Shown here: piece by piece, positions 53,762-62,773 of the stretch | How the letters are laid out: each line of letters starts with the position of its first letter | How positions within the stretch are numbered: position 1 is the stretch's first letter | DNA from: DATDCV01 sp036524155 | GTDB taxonomy: Bacteria; Verrucomicrobiota; Verrucomicrobiia; Limisphaerales; UBA8199 | Length of the DNA: 64,000 nucleotides | Assembly: GCA_036524155.1 (NCBI GenBank) | Contig: DATDCV010000045.1 | Coordinates: 1 to 64,000, forward strand | Direction of reading: 5' to 3' | Made by a program: the position numbers and the translations under genes | The notes under the pieces: model-generated | What the model was told of the DNA's origin: nothing | What the model saw: the letters and a program-made list of their open reading frames with translations, nothing else | The model's database searches: none

Positions 53762-56629
53762 ATGAAAACTCTGTCCATACTTGTCGCCGGCGCGTTGGCG
53801 CTGGCTTTTACTCATACTGTCTCTGGGGCGCCCGGCGATCTGGATCCCGCTTTTGACATCGGTTCCCGCATTAACGCCTGGGTCCGGGCGATTGCGGTGC
53901 AAAGCGACGGAAAGGTCGTGATTGGCGGGGATTTCACTACTGTGCATGGCGCGGTGCGAAACCGCCTCGCGAGGCTGAACGCGGATGGCCCGGTCGATAG
54001 CGGTTTTGAACCTGATGTCTCGGGCGAGACCATCGTAGGGTTGATCTTGGCCGGAGACAAAGTGCTCATCGCGGGGGAATTGGGAACGATAAATGGTGTG
54101 CCGCGCGCAGGGGTGGCGCGCCTGAACGCAGACGGTTCGCTGGACGCTTCGTTTGCGGACGGGCTGGCGGATATGACGAACTCTGCCTATCGGGTCATCG
54201 CGCGCCAACCGGACGGCAAAGTGCTGGTTGGCGGCTTTCCTCGTTCGATTGGCAGCAGCGTCACCGATCTCCACAGGTTGAACCAGAACGGCAGCCTGGA
54301 CCCTTCGTTCGCACCGGTGCTGACGGGGCCAAACCCGTGGATCGGAGCATTAGCAGCGCAGAGTGATGGCAAAATCCTGGTGGCCGGAACCTTCCAGGCG
54401 GTCAACGGCGTGGGCGCAACAAACTTCGCACGGCTCAACCCGGACGGCTCTTTCGACGGGTCCTTCACAAATGCTTTAGCTGGACGCGACGAGGAGCCAA
54501 AGTGCCTCGCGATTCAACCTGACGACAAAATCATCGTGGCGGGGTACTTTCTTTTGGGCCAGGTCCAATTGAGAGTCGTCCGCCTCAACCCGGACGGTTC
54601 GATCGACCATTCGTTTGCCGCGTCTGAGCCGGACGGCACGGTGTATTCCCTCGCATTGCAGCCGGACGGAAAGATCCTGCTCGGCAACAATGTCCCGCCT
54701 TGCTGCATGCGGTTGAACGCCGACGGAACAAAGGACACCGCGTTTCTGAACGGCCTGGCCGGACCGAATAGCAGCGTCATCGTCCTGGCCGCCCAACCTG
54801 ACGGCAAAATCGTCATCGGCGGCTTTTTCGAGAGGGTCAACGACGTGGAGTGCACCCCCCTGGCCCGCCTGAATACCGACGGCTCGCTCGACACCTCGTT
54901 CCCTGAGGGCCCTCCGGGACCGAATTTCAATCTCACCGGGCTGGTGGTTCAGCCTGATGGCAAAGTGGTCATTGCCGGGTCTTTCTATTCGATTAATGGA
55001 GTCGCGTGCTCGAGCGTCGCGCGCCTTAACCCGGATGCCACAGTGGACCAAAGTTTTTCCCCGCCACCCGTTAGCACTCTCAATGAGACACGCTTGACCC
55101 TTCAACCTGATGGCAAAATCCTCGTCTATAGCTGGTACGGACTGAGCCGCATTAACCCCGATGGCACAGGGGATGACCGGTTCCTCGCCGGAACTTCCGT
55201 ACCCTTGCACGGAATTGTTGCGGCGGTAGGCCTCCAACCCGACGGCAAGATCGTTGCCGCTGGCCGGATCCCGTCAGTCGGATCAATCGCCCGGGCTAAC
55301 CTGGTTCGTCTGAACCCTGACGGTTCGCTGGACCTGTCCCTGGCTTGCAGCGTAGGGAACGCCGACAGTTGGCTCCATGCCCTGGCCATTCAGCCCGATG
55401 GGAAGGTGCTTGTCGGCGGATGGTTTGACACCCTCAATGGAAAGCACAGGCCGTCCCTCGCCCGCGTAAACCGCGACGGTTCGAGCGATCCTTCATTCCT
55501 GAATGGCCTGGATGGGCCGAATGCAGTCGTCACCGCCATTCTTGTTCAACGAGATGGGAACATCATCATTGGAGGGGAATTCACTGCTGTGAACGGCACG
55601 CCCGTCAACCGGATGGCACGCCTTCACGCCGACGGCTCGCTCGATGACACATTTGTCGCCGGCCTGAATGGCACGGTTTACTGCATGCGACTGCAGGGCG
55701 ACGGCAAGGTGCTCCTGGGCGGCGGGTTTAGCGCCGTGAACGGCCTAACGGCCCATAACATCGCCCGGCTCAATCTCGACGGCTCGCTGGATCCCTCTTT
55801 CACGGTCAGCACGGATTATTCGGTGCTTGCCCTGGAACAGCAGCGGAACGGTAAGATTATGATTGGCGGCCAATTCGACGTGGTAAACCAAACGCCCAAT
55901 CGCTTTGTCGCCCGGCTCATGGGTGATTTCTCTGTGCCGTCGATTCTTACCCAACCGCAGTCCATGACGGTCGAGACCGGCGCCCCCTGCCGGTTTTCAG
56001 TGAGGCCCGCGGGGTATCTCCCGGTCGGTTACCAATGGTACTTCACCTCGCAGCAAACCACTGCGCCACTCGTGGGCTGCACGAATGCGAGTCTTGAGTG
56101 GCCGTCAGCCAGCCCAGTTCTGGCCGGCGCTTACACTGTCGTTCTTACGAACGATGGTGGAGCCGTAACCAGCGCGCCGGCTATGCTGAGCGTCATTCCA
56201 TCGGTTCAAAGAAGATCGGTTCCCGGCCTGAATGTGCGGGGCCAGCCTGGCGGAACCATCCGCCTGGACTATGTTCCTCTTCTGGCGGATAACCCCGGTT
56301 GGGCTGTGTTCGGCACGGTTGAGATGGCTACCGCTTCGCAGTGGTGCTTCGACACCGAGACGCCGCTGGCGGCTGCGCGGTTTTACCGCGCCTGGCAGCC
56401 CACCGATCCGGTCAACCCCCCGGCCATTGACCTGCGGCTCGTCCCGGCGATTACGCTCAGCGGCTCGATCGGCAGTTCGGTGCGCATCGATTACATCAAC
56501 CAAATCGGCCCGACCGATGCCTGGGTGACGCTGGCGACCGTCACGCTCACCAACACTTCGCAGGAGTATTTCGATACCTCCGCCGTAGGCCAGCCGGCGA
56601 GGGCGTACCGGCTGGTGACTCTTCCATAG
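53762..56629 (+). CDS. Secreted delta-60 repeat protein with Ig and closing modules
   Basis: This 955-residue protein has a signal peptide ('LSILVAGALALAFTHTVSG'). About 14 delta-60 repeats (TIGR02608 type) follow, each built on 'QPDGKVLVGG...' and 'LARLNADGSLD.SF' with 50-60 residue spacing, spanning about 25-725. These usually form beta-propeller-like surfaces. An Ig-like domain ('GYQWYFTSQQTTAPLVG') and two closing modules ('SVRIDYINQIGPTDAWVTLA') end it. The start at 53762 precedes the signal peptide. Likely extracellular; ligand unknown. Confidence 0.85.
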   Translation: MKTLSILVAGALALAFTHTVSGAPGDLDPAFDIGSRINAWVRAIAVQSDGKVVIGGDFTTVHGAVRNRLARLNADGPVDSGFEPDVSGETIVGLILAGDKVLIAGELGTINGVPRAGVARLNADGSLDASFADGLADMTNSAYRVIARQPDGKVLVGGFPRSIGSSVTDLHRLNQNGSLDPSFAPVLTGPNPWIGALAAQSDGKILVAGTFQAVNGVGATNFARLNPDGSFDGSFTNALAGRDEEPKCLAIQPDDKIIVAGYFLLGQVQLRVVRLNPDGSIDHSFAASEPDGTVYSLALQPDGKILLGNNVPPCCMRLNADGTKDTAFLNGLAGPNSSVIVLAAQPDGKIVIGGFFERVNDVECTPLARLNTDGSLDTSFPEGPPGPNFNLTGLVVQPDGKVVIAGSFYSINGVACSSVARLNPDATVDQSFSPPPVSTLNETRLTLQPDGKILVYSWYGLSRINPDGTGDDRFLAGTSVPLHGIVAAVGLQPDGKIVAAGRIPSVGSIARANLVRLNPDGSLDLSLACSVGNADSWLHALAIQPDGKVLVGGWFDTLNGKHRPSLARVNRDGSSDPSFLNGLDGPNAVVTAILVQRDGNIIIGGEFTAVNGTPVNRMARLHADGSLDDTFVAGLNGTVYCMRLQGDGKVLLGGGFSAVNGLTAHNIARLNLDGSLDPSFTVSTDYSVLALEQQRNGKIMIGGQFDVVNQTPNRFVARLMGDFSVPSILTQPQSMTVETGAPCRFSVRPAGYLPVGYQWYFTSQQTTAPLVGCTNASLEWPSASPVLAGAYTVVLTNDGGAVTSAPAMLSVIPSVQRRSVPGLNVRGQPGGTIRLDYVPLLADNPGWAVFGTVEMATASQWCFDTETPLAAARFYRAWQPTDPVNPPAIDLRLVPAITLSGSIGSSVRIDYINQIGPTDAWVTLATVTLTNTSQEYFDTSAVGQPARAYRLVTLP

Positions 56630-56639
56630 CACGCAGAGA

Positions 56640-56852
56640 ACAAAGAATCACGGATGAACACGGTTACGGAAGAACGAAAGGGCCTCCTCTCTCCTAAGGG
56701 CGGTGGGGGCGCGGAATGGAAAGCCGAAGCCCGAAATCCGAAATCCGAAACCCGAAAGAAATCCGAAGGCCGAGATCCGAACAGCACTGAAGGCGCCGCA
56801 ACTGGTTCCCCCTCTCCGCCTTTGGGGGAGAGGGGACAGGGGAGAGGTGGCC
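56640..56852 (+). repeat. Intergenic hairpin cassette 3
   Basis: Shortened cassette: the opening segment and a truncated first hairpin (about 56654-56710), then the 46-bp block (56808-56852). Between them is a purine-rich CCGAAATCCGAAA-type repeat. Confidence 0.65.
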
Positions 56853-56904
56853 CTGGAAGGTTTGTGGTCCTCATAAACGTTAAACTAAACAGTCGATACT
56901 CCAT

Positions 56905-59900
56905 ATGAAGACTCTTCCCACCGCGCTCGTGCTCGGCGCCTCCTGCCTGGCCGCACTGGGCCAGGGACAGGTCCAGTTCAGGAACTACTCCTCCACCACA
57001 ACGCCGACAATTAACGCGCCGGTTTATCTCGACGGCGGAATACCGGGCCAATTCGCCGACAGCAGTTGTCGCGCGGCGTTAATCGGCGGGCCAACCACGG
57101 CCACGCCGGCGTCGCTCGACAGCGCAGGCACACTCCCGATGCTTTACAATCCAACGATAACGACTCTAACCTGGGTTACTTTCCGCGACCCACCTAACGC
57201 CGGTTACGTGAACACCGCGAACGCTGCGCGGCTGGTGCCGGGCGTCGATTGGGGCGGCACCGCCCTGGTGCAGATGGTCGGTTGGAAGGGGAACTACAAT
57301 ACCTGGGCGGAGGCTTTTGCCGCCTGGCAAGGGGGGGACTTGACTGTGCTGATCGGCTTCTCAGAGCCGCTGGTCCTGAGGCTGCCCACCGGTCCGACTG
57401 ACTCCTATCTTACCTATCTCTGGGGATTGAAACCGTTTACCATCGGCGGCGGCTGCCTGGGCCCCTATTTTATGGGCTTCACGGTGGTGCCGGTGAGCCA
57501 GACGGTAAACCCGGGCGAGTCAGTCACCTTCTCTGCGGGCGCTCAGGCGTGTCCGTACCCCGTCTTCCAATGGTACTACAATGGCTCTCCGATCGCCGGG
57601 GCAATCCAAAGTCACTACCAGATTGCGTCGGCTCAACCTTCCGACGCCGGGGACTATTACGCCATTTTGTCAGGCGCGGGGTGGGGCTTACGGACCAGCC
57701 CAACGGCCACGCTCGCTGTGCGGCCTTACTCACTGAGCTTTATCCAGCAACCCTCGAGCCAAACCGTAGCGGCGGGCCAGGCAGTGGATTTCCGAGCGGT
57801 CGCCGGGGGAGCTGTTCCCATGTTTTACCAGTGGTTTTTCAATGTCACGAATGCCATCAGCGCGGCGACAAATTCTATTTTGCATTTGCCGGCGGTGTAT
57901 TTCCCGCAATCGGGCACGTACGAGGTCGTGGTCAGCAACGCCGTCGGCGCCATAACCAGTTCCCCGGCCCTGTTGACAGTGCTGGATCCTTACATTTCCA
58001 GGCAGCCAAACGATCTGTCACTCCGTGCCGGCCAAACAGCATTTTTATCGGTTGACGCCGGAGGCTCGCCACTGCTGAGCTGTCAATGGCTGAAGGATGG
58101 CGCGTTATTGAGCGATGGCGGCAACCTGTCAGGCGCACGTACGCCCGTCTTAACAATCTCGAACGTTCTGGGCGCGGACGCCGGAGGTTACGCGGCATGG
58201 GTCAGCAATCTCTATGGCGCGGCCACCAGCGCGGTGGCGCGCGTGACGGTGCAGGATCCGTTCATCACCAGCCAGCCCGTCGGCCAGCGGGTTAATGAAG
58301 GTGACGACGTGGTCTTCAGTGTCCAGGCGGGCGGCACAGCGCCGCTCGCGTTCCAATGGTTGAAAGATGGGGTGCCCCTGGCCGACGAGCTCAACGTGTC
58401 CGGGTCACACACCGCCACCCTCACGCTGAAGTCGGTGGATAGCACCGACCAGGGCGCCTACCGGGTGATCGTCAGCAATCGTTTCGGTATGTTGTCCAGC
58501 GCAGACGCGACGCTCGCCGTAGGTCCTCAAGTCAGTTTCGCGGTGTTACACACTTTCACGGGGGCCGATGGCAATGAGCCGTCGCCGAATCTGTTTGTGT
58601 CGGGCTCGACACTCTACGGAACTACCATCAACGGCGGCTCAAGCGGAGGAGGGACGGTTTTTAGGCTCAACACGGACGGCAGCGGCTTTGCGGTTTTGAA
58701 GAATTTTCCCGTCGGCACGGTCGAGCAAGGAGCGTTTGGAGGGGTGGTTCCCTCTGGCGGAAGGTTATACGGGACGACCTGGGGGGATGGCACTCCGTCG
58801 GGCTGCGGCACGGTGTTCGCCCTGAACACCGACGGCAGCGGTTATTCCGTCCTGCACCAGTTCACCGGCGGCGATGGCCGTGAGCCTATGGGCAGCTTGC
58901 TGGTCCGGGACGGGATGCTCTTCGGGACGACTTATGAAGGGGGCACCTCATACGGGACGCTATTCAGGATGGACACGAACGGCCAGAGCCTGACAGTCCT
59001 CCACAATTTCACCGGCAACGACGGCGCGTATTCCCACTCGGGCCTGGTGGCCTCAGGCAGCACGTTGTACGGGACCACTGCCAGCGGTGGCAGCTCATTT
59101 AGCGGCCTGGTGTTCCGCATGGAGGTCGATGGCAGCGGCTTCGCGGTCCTGAAGGAATTTGGCGCTGACGGCGGATGGCCGAGTGACAAGTTGGTTCTGT
59201 CCGGGCCAACTTTGTACGGCACCACGCGCTACGCCGGCCAAGGCTGCGGTTCGGTGTTCAAGCTCAACACCGACGGGACAGGATTCACAGTGCTCAAACA
59301 ATTCACGACCAATGACGTGGGAATCGATCCCTGGGACGGTCTGGTCATCAGCGGCAGCACGCTTTATGGAAGCTTGTTGGGGGGCACTGTGGGCATTGGA
59401 GCTGTCTACAGGGTCGGCACTGACGATGCGGGTTACACCGTCTTGAAGACCTTCAGCGGCGGCAGCGATGGGGCTCGTCCCTATGCGCTCGTCTTGTCTG
59501 GCGATACCTTGTACGGGGCAACTCAAATGGGCGGCGCCTTGAACCACGGCGTTATCTTCTCGATGTCCGTAGCTGGGCCGAGCGTGCTGTCGCCGCCCGT
59601 CAGTCAGACCGCAGAAGCGGGCACTGCGGTGGCTTTTCGGGCCCGGGGCCGCGGCGGTTCCTCACTGACTTACCAATGGCTGTTCAACGGCACTAACTTA
59701 ATCGGAGCCACGTCCACCAACGCACTGCTGCGACTTCCGGCGGTCCAATTCGCCGACGCTGGCTCTTACTCGGTAATTCTCAGTAACGTTTATGGTTCGG
59801 TAACGAGTGCGCCCGCCATGCTGAGCGTCATTTCGCGCGTGGAACGGCGGCCGGTGGCGGCTCTGAGCCTGGGCGGTGCGATCGGGCAATCCTTGAACCT

Positions 59901-60261
59901 GCAAATCACGTCCGCTCTGCAGCCCGGACCTGCCTGGGCGCCGCTGGATACGGTTACACTTACAAACAGCGGCCAACTCTACGTGGACGTTTCCCCGTTG
60001 TCAGCCGAACGGTTCTATCGTTCACGGCAAGATGAGAGCGCCGGCATCGTTCCCTCCCTGGCGGTTCATCTCATACCAGCCATCAAACTGACCGGTGCCA
60101 TCGGCAGTTCCGTGCGCATCGATTACATCAACCAGGTAGGGCCAATCGATGCCTGGCTGCCGCTAGCGACCGTCACCCTAACTGATACTTCGCAGGAGTA
60201 CTGGGACACGTCGGTAATAGGCCAGGCGCCGAGGCTGTATCGGTTGGTGACTCTGCCATAG
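56905..60261 (+). CDS. Secreted multi-Ig protein with TIGR03803 repeats
   Basis: This 1118-residue protein has a signal peptide and the 'VQFRNY' N-domain as in proteins 1 and 2. About four Ig-like domains follow (~190-545), such as 'FQWYYNGSPIAGAIQ' and 'CQWLKDGALLSDGG'. Some eight TIGR03803-type repeats come next (~548-890), with 'GSTLYGTTINGGSSGGGTVF' and 'LNTDGSGFAVLKNF'. A fifth Ig-like domain ('YQWLFNGTNLIGATS') and two closing modules ('SVRIDYINQVGPIDAWLPLA' to 'RLYRLVTLP') end it. It is the largest gene in the window and a modular extracellular scaffold. Confidence 0.87.
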   Translation: MKTLPTALVLGASCLAALGQGQVQFRNYSSTTTPTINAPVYLDGGIPGQFADSSCRAALIGGPTTATPASLDSAGTLPMLYNPTITTLTWVTFRDPPNAGYVNTANAARLVPGVDWGGTALVQMVGWKGNYNTWAEAFAAWQGGDLTVLIGFSEPLVLRLPTGPTDSYLTYLWGLKPFTIGGGCLGPYFMGFTVVPVSQTVNPGESVTFSAGAQACPYPVFQWYYNGSPIAGAIQSHYQIASAQPSDAGDYYAILSGAGWGLRTSPTATLAVRPYSLSFIQQPSSQTVAAGQAVDFRAVAGGAVPMFYQWFFNVTNAISAATNSILHLPAVYFPQSGTYEVVVSNAVGAITSSPALLTVLDPYISRQPNDLSLRAGQTAFLSVDAGGSPLLSCQWLKDGALLSDGGNLSGARTPVLTISNVLGADAGGYAAWVSNLYGAATSAVARVTVQDPFITSQPVGQRVNEGDDVVFSVQAGGTAPLAFQWLKDGVPLADELNVSGSHTATLTLKSVDSTDQGAYRVIVSNRFGMLSSADATLAVGPQVSFAVLHTFTGADGNEPSPNLFVSGSTLYGTTINGGSSGGGTVFRLNTDGSGFAVLKNFPVGTVEQGAFGGVVPSGGRLYGTTWGDGTPSGCGTVFALNTDGSGYSVLHQFTGGDGREPMGSLLVRDGMLFGTTYEGGTSYGTLFRMDTNGQSLTVLHNFTGNDGAYSHSGLVASGSTLYGTTASGGSSFSGLVFRMEVDGSGFAVLKEFGADGGWPSDKLVLSGPTLYGTTRYAGQGCGSVFKLNTDGTGFTVLKQFTTNDVGIDPWDGLVISGSTLYGSLLGGTVGIGAVYRVGTDDAGYTVLKTFSGGSDGARPYALVLSGDTLYGATQMGGALNHGVIFSMSVAGPSVLSPPVSQTAEAGTAVAFRARGRGGSSLTYQWLFNGTNLIGATSTNALLRLPAVQFADAGSYSVILSNVYGSVTSAPAMLSVISRVERRPVAALSLGGAIGQSLNLQITSALQPGPAWAPLDTVTLTNSGQLYVDVSPLSAERFYRSRQDESAGIVPSLAVHLIPAIKLTGAIGSSVRIDYINQVGPIDAWLPLATVTLTDTSQEYWDTSVIGQAPRLYRLVTLP

Positions 60262-60274
60262 CACGCAGAGAACA

Positions 60275-60490
60275 AAGAACCACGGATGAACACGGTTACG
60301 GAAGAACGAAAGGACCTCCTCTCCCCGGCCCTCTCCTCCAAAGGAGGAGAGGGAGGAAGCCGGCGTGGCTGGTTCCCCCACTCCGCTAGCGGAGCAGAGG
60401 GAGAAAGCCGAGGTCAGTTGAAGAACGGGCTGCGGTTTCTGGTCCCCCTCTCCGCCTTTGGGGGAGAGGGGAAAGGGGAGAGGTGGCCGT
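60275..60490 (+). repeat. Intergenic hairpin cassette 4
   Basis: Same layout as cassettes 1 and 2: opening segment, CCCTCTCCTCC hairpin (about 60325-60352) and the 46-bp block (60443-60488). Confidence 0.7.
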
Positions 60491-60577
60491 CACTTTCGGA
60501 AGCGTTCATGGGGAGGGCGAAACCCCCGTTCGACAGCACCGAAGGTGCGGCCACTCAGCAGCCTTGGGAACTCGGCC

Positions 60578-60697
60578 CTTGTAGGAGACGACGTAAGGAG
60601 TCTCTAATCAAGACCAGGACGCTCCGAAATTTGAGCGCGCTCGCCGTCGGTGGCATCCGCGAGAACATCAGAGACTCCTTACGTCGTCTCCTACAAG
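60578..60697. repeat. 28-bp perfect inverted repeat, second copy
   Basis: Arms at 60578-60605 and 60670-60697, with a 64-bp loop; arms match the copy at 53546. Flanking sequence is also similar, so the whole ~500-bp intergenic region appears duplicated. No supported gene in 60262-60787. Confidence 0.8.
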
Positions 60698-60787
60698 CCG
60701 GAGAACTGTTCGCCGGGAGAGGGGGCCGTTGGTTTGTGGAGCCGTCCCGGTTGCGATCCGCGTTTTGAACAAACGTCGATATTCCCT

Positions 60788-62656
60788 ATGAAAACCCGAT
60801 TTGTGCGCTATTCACCGATACGCGGCTTGACCGCACTTGTGGTGCTGCTTTGGGCCTTGCAGTCAGGCATGCAGGCAGCAACGTTCTCGAATCCGGCGCC
60901 CGTCCTCATCCTGGACCATACGAATGCCAGTCCCTACCCATCGAGCGTAGTAGTCGAGGGTGTGGCTGGGCGAATAACGTCCGTGACGACGACTCTCCTG
61001 GGACTGTCACACGCCTTTGTTTCTGACGTGGATGTGATGCTCGCCGGGCCATCCGGCCAACCCGTGCTGCTGATGGCGCATGTCGGCGCGGGGAGTTCAG
61101 CAAGCAACCTGGACCTCACGTTTGATGATTCGGGAGCAACGCTGCCTGAGATGGGGGTCGTCGTTTCGGGGACTTACCGTCCGACCCAGTTCGGTGCCAC
61201 GCCGAGCTTTTCGCCACCCGCGCCCGCGGAGCCGTATGGACCCGCGCTTTCAAGCCTCACAAACCTGACCGCCAACGGGACGTGGAGCCTGTTTGTGCGC
61301 GATGATGCGCTGGGCGACAATGGGGTCCTGACGAAAGGATGGTCGCTCACCATCACCACGGAAGGCATCCCCCCGGTTATCGCGCCGATGTCCTCGCTGA
61401 CGGCCGAAGAAGGTTCCACCATTCGCCTGCCGGCCCAGGTTTCGGGAGATGCGCCCTTCAGTTATCAGTGGTATTTTAACGGAAACACGCCGATTCCCGG
61501 CGGGACGCGCTCGGCCTTGCAGTTGCCGGATGTCCGTTCGACGAACACCGGGGCTTACTCCGTGGTGGTGGCCAATACCTTCGGGGCCGTGACCAGCGCG
61601 CCCGCGATGCTCAGCGTCATTCCGCCAGTCGAGAGGAGCACGGCTCCGGGGCTTTTGCTGACCGCCGACGCGGGAACTGATCTCTACCTGGAGTACGCAA
61701 ACTCGCTGACTCCTTCGCCCAACTGGGCCGGACTCGCCACCGTGAGAATGGGAGGGGTATTTGGTCCCACTTCGCAGTGGTATTTCGACGGAGTCGCAGC
61801 CTCTGCTGGGCAGCGTTCTTACCGGGTATGGCACGACAACGAGGGGAGCATTGTTCCGGGATTGCAGTTGTACCCGGTTCCGGCAATCATGCTCAGAGGC
61901 GTGGCGGGCAACTCGGTCTGGATCGACTATATCAACCAGGTCGGCCCCACGGACGCGTGGGCGCAGCTTGCTACCGTGGTGCTGGCGAACAGTTCCCAAT
62001 TTTACTTCGACACTTCGGCAGTGGGCCAACCGACGAGACTGTACCGGGCCGCGACAACGTTTAAGAACCTGGATTTCGAGCTGGCGGCTGGGATTCCCGC
62101 CACGCCCGGATACCCTGCCAGCGCCAACTTCGATCAGGCTCTCCCCGGTTGGAGCGGTTACTGCGGGGCGGGGCAGCAAATGGCAGTGCAATACGACTAT
62201 GAATGGCTGGACACAGCCGGAATCGCCATTTTTGATACGAATTGCGTTTCTGAATCCGTGACAGGAGTACTTCACCGCCGCTATTGTGTCTGCCTGTATT
62301 CCGGGTTTGAGCCTGGCGTGCAGCCTTACCACGATGTCCAAACGTGGCTGGCCCAGACCGCCCGCGTTCCGCCCAGTGTCTCAAGCATTTTGTTGAACTA
62401 TAAACGCTCTCGGGACTGGGGTGATGGAGAAATCCAGGTGACGTTCAACGGAATCGGCATTTCCTTGCGCTTTGTGAGCTCGGGCCTGGACGGTTCCAGT
62501 GTCCTGGGCGGGGATGTCAGCCAGTTTGCAGGTCCGGTTGGAGAATTGCGGGTGATTGCGCCGGTCTCGCTTTCACATTACCCCTCCCACTGGCGGAACA
62601 TCTTCATGCTCGATTATATCCGCTTCTCCACTACGCCGTTAAGCCCATGTCTGTGA
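60788..62656 (+). CDS. Secreted P-domain plus Ig protein
   Basis: This 622-residue protein has a signal peptide ('LTALVVLLWALQSGMQAATF'). A proprotein-convertase P-domain-like region follows ('VVVEGVAGRITSVTTTLLGL', 'DVDVMLAGPSGQPVLLM', 'NGTWSLFVRDDALGDNG', about 35-195). One Ig-like domain ('YQWYFNGNTPIPGG') and two closing modules ('SVWIDYINQVGPTDAWAQLA') come next. The final ~190 residues ('FKNLDFELAAGIPATPGYPA' onward) are unique in the array and unassigned. Here the closing module is internal. Start at 60788 chosen for the signal peptide. Confidence 0.8.
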   Translation: MKTRFVRYSPIRGLTALVVLLWALQSGMQAATFSNPAPVLILDHTNASPYPSSVVVEGVAGRITSVTTTLLGLSHAFVSDVDVMLAGPSGQPVLLMAHVGAGSSASNLDLTFDDSGATLPEMGVVVSGTYRPTQFGATPSFSPPAPAEPYGPALSSLTNLTANGTWSLFVRDDALGDNGVLTKGWSLTITTEGIPPVIAPMSSLTAEEGSTIRLPAQVSGDAPFSYQWYFNGNTPIPGGTRSALQLPDVRSTNTGAYSVVVANTFGAVTSAPAMLSVIPPVERSTAPGLLLTADAGTDLYLEYANSLTPSPNWAGLATVRMGGVFGPTSQWYFDGVAASAGQRSYRVWHDNEGSIVPGLQLYPVPAIMLRGVAGNSVWIDYINQVGPTDAWAQLATVVLANSSQFYFDTSAVGQPTRLYRAATTFKNLDFELAAGIPATPGYPASANFDQALPGWSGYCGAGQQMAVQYDYEWLDTAGIAIFDTNCVSESVTGVLHRRYCVCLYSGFEPGVQPYHDVQTWLAQTARVPPSVSSILLNYKRSRDWGDGEIQVTFNGIGISLRFVSSGLDGSSVLGGDVSQFAGPVGELRVIAPVSLSHYPSHWRNIFMLDYIRFSTTPLSPCL

Positions 62657-62773
62657 TGAGCATTGAGGATCGGGGATTGAGGATCGAGAACGGTCCGCTG
62701 CGGAGGGCGGACCCCACCGAAGCCTCGCGCGCGACGGCACCATCGCGCTGTTCGCAGTAACCGCAGTGAATTG

